From positions 29,396 through 93,395 of the forward strand of contig JBDKGH010000139.1 in assembly GCA_039798265.1 (NCBI GenBank): a stretch of 64,000 nt of DNA. Reading direction: 5' to 3'. Below, piece after piece: positions 9,129-17,932 of the stretch. Every line of letters starts with the position of its first letter. The stretch's first letter is position 1. The notes under the pieces were generated by a model. The model had not been told where the DNA came from and did no database searches. It saw only the letters and a program-made list of their open reading frames with translations. The stretch comes from JBDKGH01 sp039798265. GTDB taxonomy: Bacteria > Bacteroidota > Bacteroidia > Flavobacteriales_D > Sanyastnellaceae. Made by a program: the position numbers and the translations under genes.

Positions 9129-12100
9129 CTACTTCTTTAACAGTACTTCAACGGCCTTCTCGAGCTGCTGGTCGCGGCCTTTGCCAACTGCTGCCGGCTC
9201 ATTGGCCACTTTCACGTCGGGGTTGAGTTGCTTGTTTTCTAAGTAGTCGCCTTCTACATCAACCATTCCTACTTGTGGTATTCCAAATACCACCCCATTC
9301 TGTAGCATTTCCCACCACACGGCGGTGCCGGTTCCTGCTACGGGCATGCCCACCAATTTGCCAATACCCAAGGCGCGGTAAGTGTAAGGGAATAGATGCG
9401 CATCAGAGTAGTTACTCTCGTTCATCACCACTACCGATGGCTTGGTCCATTTGGATAAGGGCTCGTATCCCAATTTTTGATCTCGGGGTAACATGTTGAT
9501 GTATTCTTTTCCAGATAGGAAAGTAGCCAAGTCGTCATGCAGCCAGCCGCCACCGTTAAATCGGGTATCAACGATTAAGGCTTCTCTGCTTTGGTATTTG
9601 CCAAGGGTTTGATCAAATACTTCACGGTAGCTACCATCGTCCATAGATCGCACATGCACGTAGCCTACCTTGCCGTTCGATACACTGTCTACGATATGCC
9701 TACAGTTATCTAACCAGCGTTGGTAGCGTAGTTCATATTCCACTCCTTCATGAATGGGTTTTACGGTTTCATCCCAGCGCTGATTGGTGGCCGGATCGTA
9801 TAAACTCAATAATGTAGGCACGCCTACTTTGCGGTTGAGCATAGGGTAATAGTTGGTTTCGGCTGCGATCGATTGGCCATCAATTTTTTCAATAACAACG
9901 CCTGCTTTGATTTTCGAACCGTTTTTTACCATTGGATTTTTCCGCATCACTTCAGCGATTTTTAATCCGTTACCTGTATAGTTCTGATCATAGAATAATC
10001 CCAATGAAGCGGTCTGATCGCCGTTGGGACTTTCTTTCCAATAATATGCTCCCGTATGCGAGGCGTTCAATTCACCTAACATTTCCTTCATCATTTCCGC
10101 AAAGTCATAATTGTTGTTTGCTTCGGGAAGTACACGTGCATATTCTTTTTTGTAAAAATCCCAGTCTACCTTATGAAGATCTTTCACATAGAATTTCTCA
10201 CGCACTTGACGCCAGATATGTTCAAATAAATAAGCACGTTCAGCATTTTCATTCAACACCATTTCTCCTTTGATGGCAATGGGTTTGGGCTCGCCTTTTT
10301 CTAAATCGATCTTTGTAATTTGTCCATCGGCGATCAAGAATAGATTTTTACCTTCTTTATCCGCAATGAATCCTCCGGGGCTAGTTCCTAGTTTTGCTAA
10401 AACTTTCGTTTCCTTAGTACGCAAATTACTTTCCCAAAGGTCATATCCTTTTTCGAACGTAGTGAGGTAATACAACTTCGAACCATCCTTTGATACATAA
10501 GCACTAGTGAAGTCAGATGAGTTGGGCGTCAAGCGGCGCTTGCGATCATCGATGCCGTCTAGTTGAATGGTAATGGGTTTTATCTCGTCTTTTTTCTCTT
10601 CTGCTTTTTCCCCTTTTTTAGTTTCCCCTTTTTTGGCAGTCGATTTTTTTGCATCACCTGATGTTTCTTTTTTCGAAGAATCGGCAGCTGCTTGGTTTTC
10701 TTTGAAAAGCTCGTAATCTTCTTTATTCAGATTAAATTCATCAAATGCTTCTTGGGTGAGGAAGGTCGCATATACGTCCATTTCACCTCCCCAACTCGCG
10801 TGATTTTTCTTTCCGTTTTTAGGGCTCGACCAAATGAACATTTTTCCATCCATCATCCACGACGGACCGTATGCGCCATAACCGCTGTGTGAAAGGTTAG
10901 TGATGGTACCTTTTCCATCAGCAGAGACTAATCCTATTTGTGAAATCCACTGTTGATCCGGAAGGTAGCTTACTAAAAACCATTTTCCATCGGGCGACCA
11001 ATGGTAATGTTGGTCACCATCAGCATAGGAATAATTGAGGTTATAGGGAACAATTTCGCGAATTGCTTTAGTAGAGAGGTTCACTACCTTCAGCGCTTGG
11101 CGTTGTGCGATAAAAGCAATTTCTTTTCCATCAGGTGAAAAGGCTGGCTGAAAGGTTTCTTCTGGTGTTTCTACCACCACCTCTTCTTTAATTAAGGTTG
11201 ATTGGAAAAAGTACTTTTCATCTTTTCGCTGAATGGTAGCGGTATAAATATTCCAAGAATTGTTGCGCTCACCGGCATAAACGAGGGTTCGCCCATCTGG
11301 CGAAAACCCAACACTGCGCTCTTGTTCAGGTGTGTTTGTAATGCGTTTGGTGGTGCCTTCAGCAACGCTTGCTGCAAACACTTCACCTCGGTATACAAAG
11401 GCAATTTCTTTTCCATTGGGTGACACCGCTACTTCAGATGCGCCCGCAACAGGAGAAATTTTTTCTTGATTAAATCGGTCATCGTATGGAATGGTAACGG
11501 TTACTTTTTGAGGCGTGCCGCCATCACGAAGGGTATAGAGTGTTCCATGTTGATTAAAACAAAGAATCCCGTTATCACTTATGGATAATTGGCGGGCGGG
11601 ATGATGAATAAGTTGTGTAAGCGCGGTGCTGCGGCCTTTGGCAAATTCATATTTATACACATTCATATTCCCGCTTTGATCGCTGAGGTAATACATGCTT
11701 TGTCCGTCAGCAGAATAAAGGGGATTGAGATCTTCTCCTGAGAAAGTGGTCAACTGCTGGTGCTCGCCGGTCTTGGTGTTATACTCCCACAAGTCTCGCG
11801 TAACCGATGAGGTATGGTGTTTTCTAAATTCGTCTTCGTAGCCTTTTACATCTTGGTAAAGCATTTTGCTGCCGTCTTTATTGTATTTAACATAAATAGC
11901 GGGCGTAGTCAATACTTGCTTTTCTCGTCCACCTTTAATGGCTACGCTATACAACTCGGGGAGCGCACCGCTCGGAAATTGCTGATTACTTGCCGCATCG
12001 AGGCGGGAAGAGAAGAAGACAACAGCATTGCCATCCGGGGTGAAATCGCATGGTATATCGCCTGATGAATGAAAGGTGAGGCGATTGGCCGCGCCGCCCT

Positions 12101-12383
12101 TGGCGGGCATAATGAAGATGTCAAAGTTTCCATTTCGATCGGATGCAAAAGCAATTTGTTTTCCATCAGGAGACCAAATAGGATTGAAGTCATATCCTTC
12201 CGATAAGGTGAGTAGTTGTGCTTCACCGCCATCTACACCAACAGCGTATAAATCGCCTTTGTAGGAAAAAACAATCGTTTTACCATCGGGTGAAATGGAG
12301 GAGTACCGAATCCACTGTGCTTCATTTTGAGAATAAGCGATCGAGGAAAGGAGGGAAAGGACAATAAAGGTTAAGTGTTTCAC
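9129..12383 (-). CDS. Tricorn protease homologue (S41 family), secreted
   Basis: This is a 1084-residue protein. The N-terminus holds repeated TolB/PD40-type propeller blades (ISPDGKTIVFSYKGDLY, WSPDGKQIAF, FSPDGRTLVYAG), then comes a Lys/Glu-rich linker (about 590-620), a C1 domain, PDZ and the tail-specific protease core. Candidate catalytic residues match Tricorn: Ser-His in NASHTGAYYW, the nucleophile Ser in NYSDAH, and a late Glu in VANEP. The start is GTG at 12383, immediately before a signal peptide (KHLTFIVLSLLSSIAYSQ). An upstream GTG at 12434 is less likely. The probable role is periplasmic or surface peptide degradation. Confidence 0.9.
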   Translation of the reverse strand: MKHLTFIVLSLLSSIAYSQNEAQWIRYSSISPDGKTIVFSYKGDLYAVGVDGGEAQLLTLSEGYDFNPIWSPDGKQIAFASDRNGNFDIFIMPAKGGAANRLTFHSSGDIPCDFTPDGNAVVFFSSRLDAASNQQFPSGALPELYSVAIKGGREKQVLTTPAIYVKYNKDGSKMLYQDVKGYEDEFRKHHTSSVTRDLWEYNTKTGEHQQLTTFSGEDLNPLYSADGQSMYYLSDQSGNMNVYKYEFAKGRSTALTQLIHHPARQLSISDNGILCFNQHGTLYTLRDGGTPQKVTVTIPYDDRFNQEKISPVAGASEVAVSPNGKEIAFVYRGEVFAASVAEGTTKRITNTPEQERSVGFSPDGRTLVYAGERNNSWNIYTATIQRKDEKYFFQSTLIKEEVVVETPEETFQPAFSPDGKEIAFIAQRQALKVVNLSTKAIREIVPYNLNYSYADGDQHYHWSPDGKWFLVSYLPDQQWISQIGLVSADGKGTITNLSHSGYGAYGPSWMMDGKMFIWSSPKNGKKNHASWGGEMDVYATFLTQEAFDEFNLNKEDYELFKENQAAADSSKKETSGDAKKSTAKKGETKKGEKAEEKKDEIKPITIQLDGIDDRKRRLTPNSSDFTSAYVSKDGSKLYYLTTFEKGYDLWESNLRTKETKVLAKLGTSPGGFIADKEGKNLFLIADGQITKIDLEKGEPKPIAIKGEMVLNENAERAYLFEHIWRQVREKFYVKDLHKVDWDFYKKEYARVLPEANNNYDFAEMMKEMLGELNASHTGAYYWKESPNGDQTASLGLFYDQNYTGNGLKIAEVMRKNPMVKNGSKIKAGVVIEKIDGQSIAAETNYYPMLNRKVGVPTLLSLYDPATNQRWDETVKPIHEGVEYELRYQRWLDNCRHIVDSVSNGKVGYVHVRSMDDGSYREVFDQTLGKYQSREALIVDTRFNGGGWLHDDLATFLSGKEYINMLPRDQKLGYEPLSKWTKPSVVVMNESNYSDAHLFPYTYRALGIGKLVGMPVAGTGTAVWWEMLQNGVVFGIPQVGMVDVEGDYLENKQLNPDVKVANEPAAVGKGRDQQLEKAVEVLLKK

Positions 12384-12458
12384 AAAAAAAGGGTTTATGA
12401 AAGGCAATTTATAAAAAGGAAATGCGCGGCCCACAAGGGAATTGTTAATTTGTGTTTG

Positions 12459-12477
12459 CTAGCTGATATATAGCTAG
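12459..12477. repeat. Short inverted repeat CTAGCT-N7-AGCTAG
   Basis: A 6-bp dyad with a 7-base spacer lies in the divergent region between the Tricorn gene and the AraC-type regulator. It could be an operator for either gene, but the dyad is short enough to be chance. Confidence 0.3.
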
Positions 12478-12600
12478 GTGATAATAATCACATTCTAGCT
12501 TTCACAAAAGGATACCTTTACCATCTCTTCAAACGGCAATCATTTCTACTGCAGTATTTTTTGCCCTGGACACTTTGCATTTTTACTTAATAAGAAGAAC

Positions 12601-13161
12601 ATGATCATTTACATTAAACATATGGTTAGTTCTCGATGTAAACTATCGGTGGCTGAAGTCTTAAATAGCCTTGGTTTAAAATACACCACTATTGATCTAG
12701 GATATGTGGAACTGCAACAAGACTTGAATCCTGTGTTGCATGATGAACTCAAGGCTAGTCTCGCTAAATCAGGCTTAGAGCTTTTGGATGATAAGCGCTT
12801 TATTCTGATTGAACGGATAAAAAATGTTATTACAAAAATGATCCATGACACGGATGATTTGCCACGGGTGAATTTCTCTACTTTTTTAAGTGAACAGTTG
12901 AAGCATGATTATACCTATTTGTCCAACATTTTCACCGAAGGAGTGGGAATGAATATTCAGCACTTTATCATTGAACACAAAATAGAAAAGGCGAAAGAAC
13001 TCATAATAGATGATGAGCTAAGTCTTACCGAGATCGCGTACCGTCTGCATTATAGCAGTGTTGCGCATTTCTCTACGCAGTTTAAAAAGGTCACTGGTGT
13101 TACTCCAACGGCTTATAAAAAATTAAAGGACAAACAGCGTAGAAATTTAGAAGATGTGTGA
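12601..13161 (+). CDS. AraC-family helix-turn-helix transcriptional regulator
   Basis: The 186-residue protein has an AraC-type DNA-binding domain in its C-terminal half (about 90-175). The second helix-turn-helix is clear: LSLTEIAYRLHYSSVAHFST followed by QFKKVTGVTPTAYKK. The N-terminal 85 residues (YIKHMVSSRCKLSVAEVLNS) resemble the small alpha/beta sensory part common in Bacteroidota regulators of this length, with no ligand pocket I can name. It heads the cluster of CsbD and lipoprotein genes and may control it. That link is inference from position. Confidence 0.88.
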   Translation: MIIYIKHMVSSRCKLSVAEVLNSLGLKYTTIDLGYVELQQDLNPVLHDELKASLAKSGLELLDDKRFILIERIKNVITKMIHDTDDLPRVNFSTFLSEQLKHDYTYLSNIFTEGVGMNIQHFIIEHKIEKAKELIIDDELSLTEIAYRLHYSSVAHFSTQFKKVTGVTPTAYKKLKDKQRRNLEDV

Positions 13162-13251
13162 ACTGTGTAAGAATTAGAGGTTAGCGTGTAACATGTAAAG
13201 GTGTTGATCAGCGGAGATTTGTAGTGTAAAATCAACTAACACACTACCATC

Positions 13252-13485
13252 ATGAACACTAAAAGCTCCTCTGACGGAAATGGCAACATTTCTACTGCAT
13301 TAATTCTGCGTACAGATTTTATTGCACTTCAAAAGGCCATCACCGCGCATCTTGAAATGGCTGTCAAACAACATGAAGAAGCACCAGATTATGGTGAAAA
13401 TGACGACTACAAACAGTCTCAAGAGCGATTAGTCACGGCTAATCATCATCATGATTTCGATGAATCGAGAGAAAATAAAGCATAG
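13252..13485 (+). CDS. Small acidic hypothetical protein (77 residues)
   Basis: I do not recognise this protein. It is hydrophilic with one amphipathic helix (LRTDFIALQKAITAHLEMAVKQ) and a His/Asp/Glu-rich tail (NHHHDFDESRENK). It has an ATG start, its own downstream hairpin, and lies between a regulator and a CsbD gene, so it is probably a stress-related small protein. Homologues would be needed to be sure it is coding. Confidence 0.5.
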   Translation: MNTKSSSDGNGNISTALILRTDFIALQKAITAHLEMAVKQHEEAPDYGENDDYKQSQERLVTANHHHDFDESRENKA

Positions 13486-13529
13486 TCCGGATATATACTC
13501 AGCGGTTTAAGTTTTTCGTTCGGACTTTG

Positions 13530-13569
13530 AAAGTGGATGCATTAGAAAATAGTGTATCCACTTTTTTTT
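13530..13569 (+). terminator. Probable terminator of the small gene at 13252
   Basis: AAAGTGGATGCA and GTATCCACTTT form a stem with one mismatch and a loop of about 12 bases, followed by eight T. Confidence 0.7.
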
Positions 13570-13680
13570 GATAAAAAAAATAGTGTGATTGATGTAATAG
13601 ATTGAACGAATACTATAACACCTATACGTAAACAATCATGAAGATTTGTTCTGTAGTTTATTTCAGGCTACACCAAGAAA

Positions 13681-13902
13681 ATGGAAACACCAAACAAAGC
13701 CATCGAGGCTTTCAAAATTAGCGGTGAATGGGCTCCGCAGTCCAAAAAGCTCAAATCAAAATTCGATCAATTGACAGAGTCTGATTTAAAATTGGAATCT
13801 GGCAAAGAAGAGGAAATGCTCGCACGCGTGGGAACACGTCTGAATAAGAAACGTGAAGAAGTAATAGGCCTCATCAAGAACGTTCAGTTAGACAAAGCAT
13901 AG
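13681..13902 (+). CDS. CsbD-family stress protein
   Basis: The 73-residue protein matches the CsbD/YjbJ-like family: SKKLKSKFDQLTESDLKLE, then GKEEEMLARVGTRLNKKREE. This is the usual charged helical repeat with an LT-x-x-DL turn and EGK/SGK motif. Family members are induced by general stress, but the molecular function is unknown. It has its own terminator. The next gene begins with a degenerate copy of the same domain, which suggests local duplication. Confidence 0.85.
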   Translation: METPNKAIEAFKISGEWAPQSKKLKSKFDQLTESDLKLESGKEEEMLARVGTRLNKKREEVIGLIKNVQLDKA

Positions 13903-13923
13903 GTCTTGGCTGGTCGGTTTTTG

Positions 13924-13958
13924 AAAAGAGACACCTTTGCGGGTGTCTCTTTTTTTTA
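13924..13958 (+). terminator. Terminator after the CsbD gene
   Basis: A 12-bp perfect stem (AAAAGAGACACC and GGGTGTCTCTTTT) with a 5-base loop runs into a T tract, 21 bases after the stop. Confidence 0.92.
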
Positions 13959-14062
13959 ATCAGTCAATTATGAAACGATTAGTCGAATTCTTGTAAGAGT
14001 TGAGCATCTATTGTATCGCAGATTTGAAGTGTAGAAACGGTTCTATAATTAATATATATCGG

Positions 14063-14734
14063 ATGAAAACTATAAAAGCTATCAATGGCTTTTGGAATCA
14101 AATCAAAGGTCAGATGCAGCAGCGTTATGCAATGTTGCGCAACAACAATAAGTACTTACTTGAAGGGAGAAATACGGAGGCGTATGGTAAATCTCAAATG
14201 GAGGAAAGTAAAGATATAAGACATGTTTTTGATGATGATTTTTTTCTTCCAAAGGCTAATTCGGAAAAAAAGTTGACAAGTGGAATGCAGAACCATAAGG
14301 TTCAAATGAATTGGATGATAATGCTAGTCGCAGTTGTGCTTGTGAGCGCCACTGCTTGTAGCTCGCCAAAGAAAAAAGTGGAGAATGCCCAAGAGGAGGT
14401 TAAAGAATCAGAAGAGAATTTGGAACAAGCAAACAAAGAATACCTAGAAGATATGGAAAACTACAAAGTGGAAACCAGAAAGAAAATCAAAGAGAATGAA
14501 AAGGCTATGGCCGATTTCAAAGAGCGCATCAAAAATGAAAAGGCGGATGTGAAGGCTGACTATGAAATCAAAATTGCTGCTTTAGAAAAAAAGAATAGTG
14601 ATTTCACCTTGCGCATGGATAATTACAAAGCCGATGGGCGCGAAAGTTGGGACAAGTTTAAAGCAGAGTTATCCTATGATATGGATGAATTGGGTAAGGC
14701 TTTTAAGGACCTTACAGTGAAAAATGTAAAGTAG
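14063..14734 (+). CDS. CsbD-like domain joined to a coiled-coil lipoprotein
   Basis: From ATG 14063 the 223-residue frame begins with a degenerate CsbD-like stretch (GFWNQIKGQMQQRYAMLR, then LLEGRNTEAYGKSQ; residues about 9-46). A linker follows, then a second start-like region: Met75 (ATG 14285), a hydrophobic segment WMIMLVAVVLVSA and lipobox ATAC at about residue 96. After the Cys comes a Lys/Glu-rich helical, probably coiled-coil, domain. Either this is one protein with an internal membrane segment, or a lipoprotein starting at 14285 (149 residues) with a CsbD-like upstream reading frame. I cannot decide from sequence alone. The probable role is envelope stress. Confidence 0.65.
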   Translation: MKTIKAINGFWNQIKGQMQQRYAMLRNNNKYLLEGRNTEAYGKSQMEESKDIRHVFDDDFFLPKANSEKKLTSGMQNHKVQMNWMIMLVAVVLVSATACSSPKKKVENAQEEVKESEENLEQANKEYLEDMENYKVETRKKIKENEKAMADFKERIKNEKADVKADYEIKIAALEKKNSDFTLRMDNYKADGRESWDKFKAELSYDMDELGKAFKDLTVKNVK

Positions 14735-14752
14735 TTTTTAATCAGAAAGTTT

Positions 14753-15385
14753 ATGAAAAAAGGCATTGTCATTTTAAGCATATGCTGCTTATCGGGCTTA
14801 TCGTGGTCGCAAGACGCCAGCGATAATGATCAACTATTCTTTGGTGTAAAAGGCGGGTTGAACTACTCAAATGTATATGATTCAAAGGGAGAGGAGTTTG
14901 ATGCAGATCCTAAGTTTGGTTTTGCTGGCGGCGTATTCACCACTATACCAATTGGTAGCTTCCTAGGCATTCAACCGGAGGTGTTGTTTAGTCAAAAGGG
15001 TTTTTCTGCAAAGGGAAATGTTTTAGGCAGTGAGTATAGCTTAACACGAACAACCTCGTTCGTAGATGTGCCTATTTATTTTGCCATTCGACCAAGCCCA
15101 TGGGTGTCTATTGTGGCAGGCCCACAGTATTCATATCTTGTTAAGCAGCGTGATGTTTTTGAAAATGGAAAGACAACCATCGCGCAAGAACAAGAATTTG
15201 GAAGTCAGAATATTCGAAAAAATATTCTTTGCTTTAGCGGCGGACTCGATATCAATACGGATCACCTCGTAGTGGGTGCTCGTGTGGGCTGGGATGTACA
15301 GAAAAATACAGGCGATGGCACTTCTACTGTTCCGCGCTATAAAAACACATGGTATCAGGTAACGATAGGGTATCGTTTATACTGA
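14753..15385 (+). CDS. Outer-membrane beta-barrel protein (PorT/OMP_b-brl_2 type)
   Basis: The 210-residue protein has a signal peptide (ILSICCLSGLSWSQ). The barrel begins with the typical FGVKGGLNYSNV and includes GFAGGVFTTIPIGSFLGIQPE, VLFSQKGFS and SIVAGPQYSYLV. It ends TWYQVTIGYRLY with a terminal aromatic residue, as in outer-membrane proteins. It follows the lipoprotein gene after 18 bases, so the two probably form an operon. The function beyond membrane insertion is unknown. Confidence 0.85.
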   Translation: MKKGIVILSICCLSGLSWSQDASDNDQLFFGVKGGLNYSNVYDSKGEEFDADPKFGFAGGVFTTIPIGSFLGIQPEVLFSQKGFSAKGNVLGSEYSLTRTTSFVDVPIYFAIRPSPWVSIVAGPQYSYLVKQRDVFENGKTTIAQEQEFGSQNIRKNILCFSGGLDINTDHLVVGARVGWDVQKNTGDGTSTVPRYKNTWYQVTIGYRLY

Positions 15386-15450
15386 TCCTTCTGTAATTCT
15401 TGATTTAGAAAAGAGTTTCCAACCAAAAATCAAAACCCGTTTTCGAATCA

Positions 15451-15484
15451 AAAAAAAACCACATGATATTCATGTGGTTTTTTG
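15451..15484. terminator. Bidirectional terminator between barrel gene and recQ
   Basis: AAAACCACATGA and TCATGTGGTTTT pair around a 3-base loop, with an A run on the left and T run on the right. It can therefore serve both the plus-strand barrel gene and minus-strand recQ. Confidence 0.9.
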
Positions 15485-15500
15485 TGCTTTATGAAGCGAA

Positions 15501-17699
15501 TTAGTTAGCAACCTCACTCATGAACTTAATGCGCATAAGTCGAAGAGGTTCTTCTTCGTAATCGCCATCGAAGTATTTTTCTGCTTCAGAGATTTCATCC
15601 GTTTCTGATTGCATGAAATACTCCATGATTTCTTCTTGAGCATCTTCATCAATTTCTTCGTTGATGAAATATTGAATATTGATGCGTGTGCCGCTGCTTA
15701 CGATGGTTTCTAGTTCGTCCAAAAGTCCTTTTAAGTCTTTTCCTAATCCACGAGCGATATCGGGCAAAGGAATCTTCTTATCGATGTTTTGAATGATCTG
15801 AACTTTATGTCCGCTTTTAGAAAGAGCACTTTTCACCACAAAATCTTGCGGGCGATCAATTTCGTTTTCTTCACAATAATTTTTGATCAGGTCAATGAAG
15901 GCCTGTCCATATTTTACTGCCTTGCCTTTACCAACGCCTTGTATTTGCGACAGCTCATCCATGGTAATGGGATATTGAGTTGCCATTTCTTCGAGCGAGG
16001 GGTCTTGGAATATAACGTATGGTGGAAGTTTCTTTTCCTTCGATACCTTCATGCGCAACTCGCGAAGCATCGAGAACAATTGTTCGTCAGCCGCACCACC
16101 ACCGCTTTTCGGAGCGAGCAACTCACCATCGTCGTCGGTTTCGCCAATTTCTTCTTCTTTCACGACCATAAAGCTTTCGGGCTTTTTCATAAAAGCTTTA
16201 CCAGCGTCGGTGAGTTTCAGAGTGCCATAAGTTTCTACTTCTTTTCGCAGAAGTCCACGAACCACCATTTGGCGAATGATGGCATTCCAGAATTTTTCAT
16301 CGTGATCTTTGCCTTCAGCAAAAAGATCGTTTTTATGCCCCTTATAAGTGGTCACTTCGGAGTTGGCTACACCGCATATCACATTGCAAATGAATTTGGC
16401 TTTGTGCATTTCTTTGAAAGAAGCGACACAGTCCAAGATTAACTTCACTTGCTCAGAACCTTCAAATGTTTCTTTCGGGTTGCGAGAGTTATCGTCCATG
16501 CCCGCGCCTTCACCGTTTACCTCGTCCCATTCTTCACCGAAATAATGGAGAATGTACTTTCTTCGGCTAATCGAGGTTTCGGCATAGGCAATCACCTCTT
16601 GCAGCAATTGCATACCCACTTCTTGTTCGGCTACTGGTTTTCCTTGAAGGAATTTCTCCAGCTTTTCGATGTCCTTGGGCGAATAAAAGGCGACACACAC
16701 ACCTTCACCACCATCGCGTCCCGCGCGTCCGGTCTCTTGATAATAACTTTCTAAGCTTTTGGGTATATCATGGTGAATCACAAAACGAACGTCTGGTTTA
16801 TCGATGCCCATACCAAAAGCGATAGTGGCCACGATGACGTCAACATCTTGCATCAAAAATTTATCTTGAACAGAACTACGCTGGTGGCTATCCATACCAG
16901 CGTGGTAGGAGAGAGCCTTAATACCGTTGGCAACTAGGAGAGCGGCAAGTTCTTCCGTTTTCTTTCGGCTGAGGCAATAAATGATTCCGCTTTTTCCCGT
17001 ATTTCCTTTAATAAACTGGATGATTTGTTTTCCAACGTTGTTCTTCGGGCGAATCTCGTAGTATAAGTTCGGACGGTTAAATGAAGCCTTGAACACTTTA
17101 GAATTCATCATCCCAAGGTTCTTTTGAATATCCTGCTGCACTTTAGGAGTGGCAGTAGCCGTAAGCGCCATAATGGGTACATCGGCTATTTGTTGGATGA
17201 TGGGCTTTAACCGACGATACTCAGGTCGGAAGTCGTGACCCCATTCAGAGATACAGTGAGCTTCGTCGATGGCAACGAAAGAGATTTTTACGCTGCGCAA
17301 AAATTCTACGTTTTCATCTTTATTGAGGGATTCAGGAGCAACGTAGAGCAATTTGGTTTTGCCCGATTGAATGTCACTTTTAACCTGATTGATTTCCGTT
17401 TTATTCAGAGAGGAGTTGATGAAGTGAGCGATACCGTCTTCTGAGGAGAAGCCGCGCATGGCATCTACTTGGTTTTTCATCAAGGCAATAAGAGGGGAAA
17501 CGACGATTGCCGTACCATCGAGCATTAATGCGGGTAATTGGTAGCACAATGACTTACCGCCGCCGGTAGGCATTATGACGAAGGTATCGTTTCCTTCTAA
17601 AACTGCTTGAATAACGCTTTCTTGAAGTCCTTTGAATTTATCGAATCCGAAAAAATGCTTCAGCGCTTCGCGGGGCGTTAAGTCAACTGCCGTTGTCAT
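15501..17699 (-). CDS. recQ: ATP-dependent DNA helicase RecQ lacking the zinc cysteines
   Basis: The start at 17699 (MTTAVDLTPREALKHFFG) gives 732 residues, and an upstream TTG/ATG extension is less likely. Helicase motifs are complete: Walker A MPTGGGKS (43-50), DEAH near 145-148, the aromatic loop CISEWGHDFRPEY and motif VI QETGRAGRDG. RQC and HRDC domains follow, then a C-terminal extension of about 130 residues with an acidic end. The zinc-binding subdomain is kept in length (SRRKYILHYFGEE), but the four expected Cys appear as Ser378, Ala399, Asp402 and Ser405. Function: unwinding in recombination and repair. Confidence 0.96.
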   Translation of the reverse strand: MTTAVDLTPREALKHFFGFDKFKGLQESVIQAVLEGNDTFVIMPTGGGKSLCYQLPALMLDGTAIVVSPLIALMKNQVDAMRGFSSEDGIAHFINSSLNKTEINQVKSDIQSGKTKLLYVAPESLNKDENVEFLRSVKISFVAIDEAHCISEWGHDFRPEYRRLKPIIQQIADVPIMALTATATPKVQQDIQKNLGMMNSKVFKASFNRPNLYYEIRPKNNVGKQIIQFIKGNTGKSGIIYCLSRKKTEELAALLVANGIKALSYHAGMDSHQRSSVQDKFLMQDVDVIVATIAFGMGIDKPDVRFVIHHDIPKSLESYYQETGRAGRDGGEGVCVAFYSPKDIEKLEKFLQGKPVAEQEVGMQLLQEVIAYAETSISRRKYILHYFGEEWDEVNGEGAGMDDNSRNPKETFEGSEQVKLILDCVASFKEMHKAKFICNVICGVANSEVTTYKGHKNDLFAEGKDHDEKFWNAIIRQMVVRGLLRKEVETYGTLKLTDAGKAFMKKPESFMVVKEEEIGETDDDGELLAPKSGGGAADEQLFSMLRELRMKVSKEKKLPPYVIFQDPSLEEMATQYPITMDELSQIQGVGKGKAVKYGQAFIDLIKNYCEENEIDRPQDFVVKSALSKSGHKVQIIQNIDKKIPLPDIARGLGKDLKGLLDELETIVSSGTRINIQYFINEEIDEDAQEEIMEYFMQSETDEISEAEKYFDGDYEEEPLRLMRIKFMSEVAN

Positions 17700-17910
17700 G
17701 TTGTTTGCATATTGGTTAGAACGAACGTTTAAATATAACAAAAAACGAATACCGTGCTTTGTTCAAAAGAGAGGTGCTTCGAAAAACGTCCGCTTTTTTT
17801 AAAGGGACGCGAATATACTAAATTTCTGTGCACGTTTGACGGGGAAATGGGAGGCTTTAATAATCAAAACGGGATTCCTAATTCATTCCATCACCAGAAG
17901 TAGCTTATAC

Positions 17911-17918
17911 TATCTTTG
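17911..17918 (+). promoter_or_regulatory. Candidate -7 element (TATCTTTG) of kdsD
   Basis: It matches TAnnTTTG, is followed by the GC-rich CCGCC, and lies 14 bases before the ATG at 17933. Confidence 0.5.
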
Positions 17919-17932
17919 CCGCCACTTTACAC

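Noticed and set aside
12383..12434. GTG at 12434 as start of the Tricorn homologue
   Set aside because: It adds 17 residues before the signal peptide. The GTG at 12383 starts directly with the Lys-containing n-region.
14000..14062. TTG start at 14000 for the CsbD-like/lipoprotein gene
   Set aside because: The extra 21 residues do not fit a CsbD start and the ATG at 14063 is better. An even later start at 14285 remains possible.
15789..16442. Plus-strand 217-residue frame opposite recQ
   Set aside because: It lies entirely antisense to the RQC/HRDC part of recQ, has no signal or domain, and its start has no promoter-like element.
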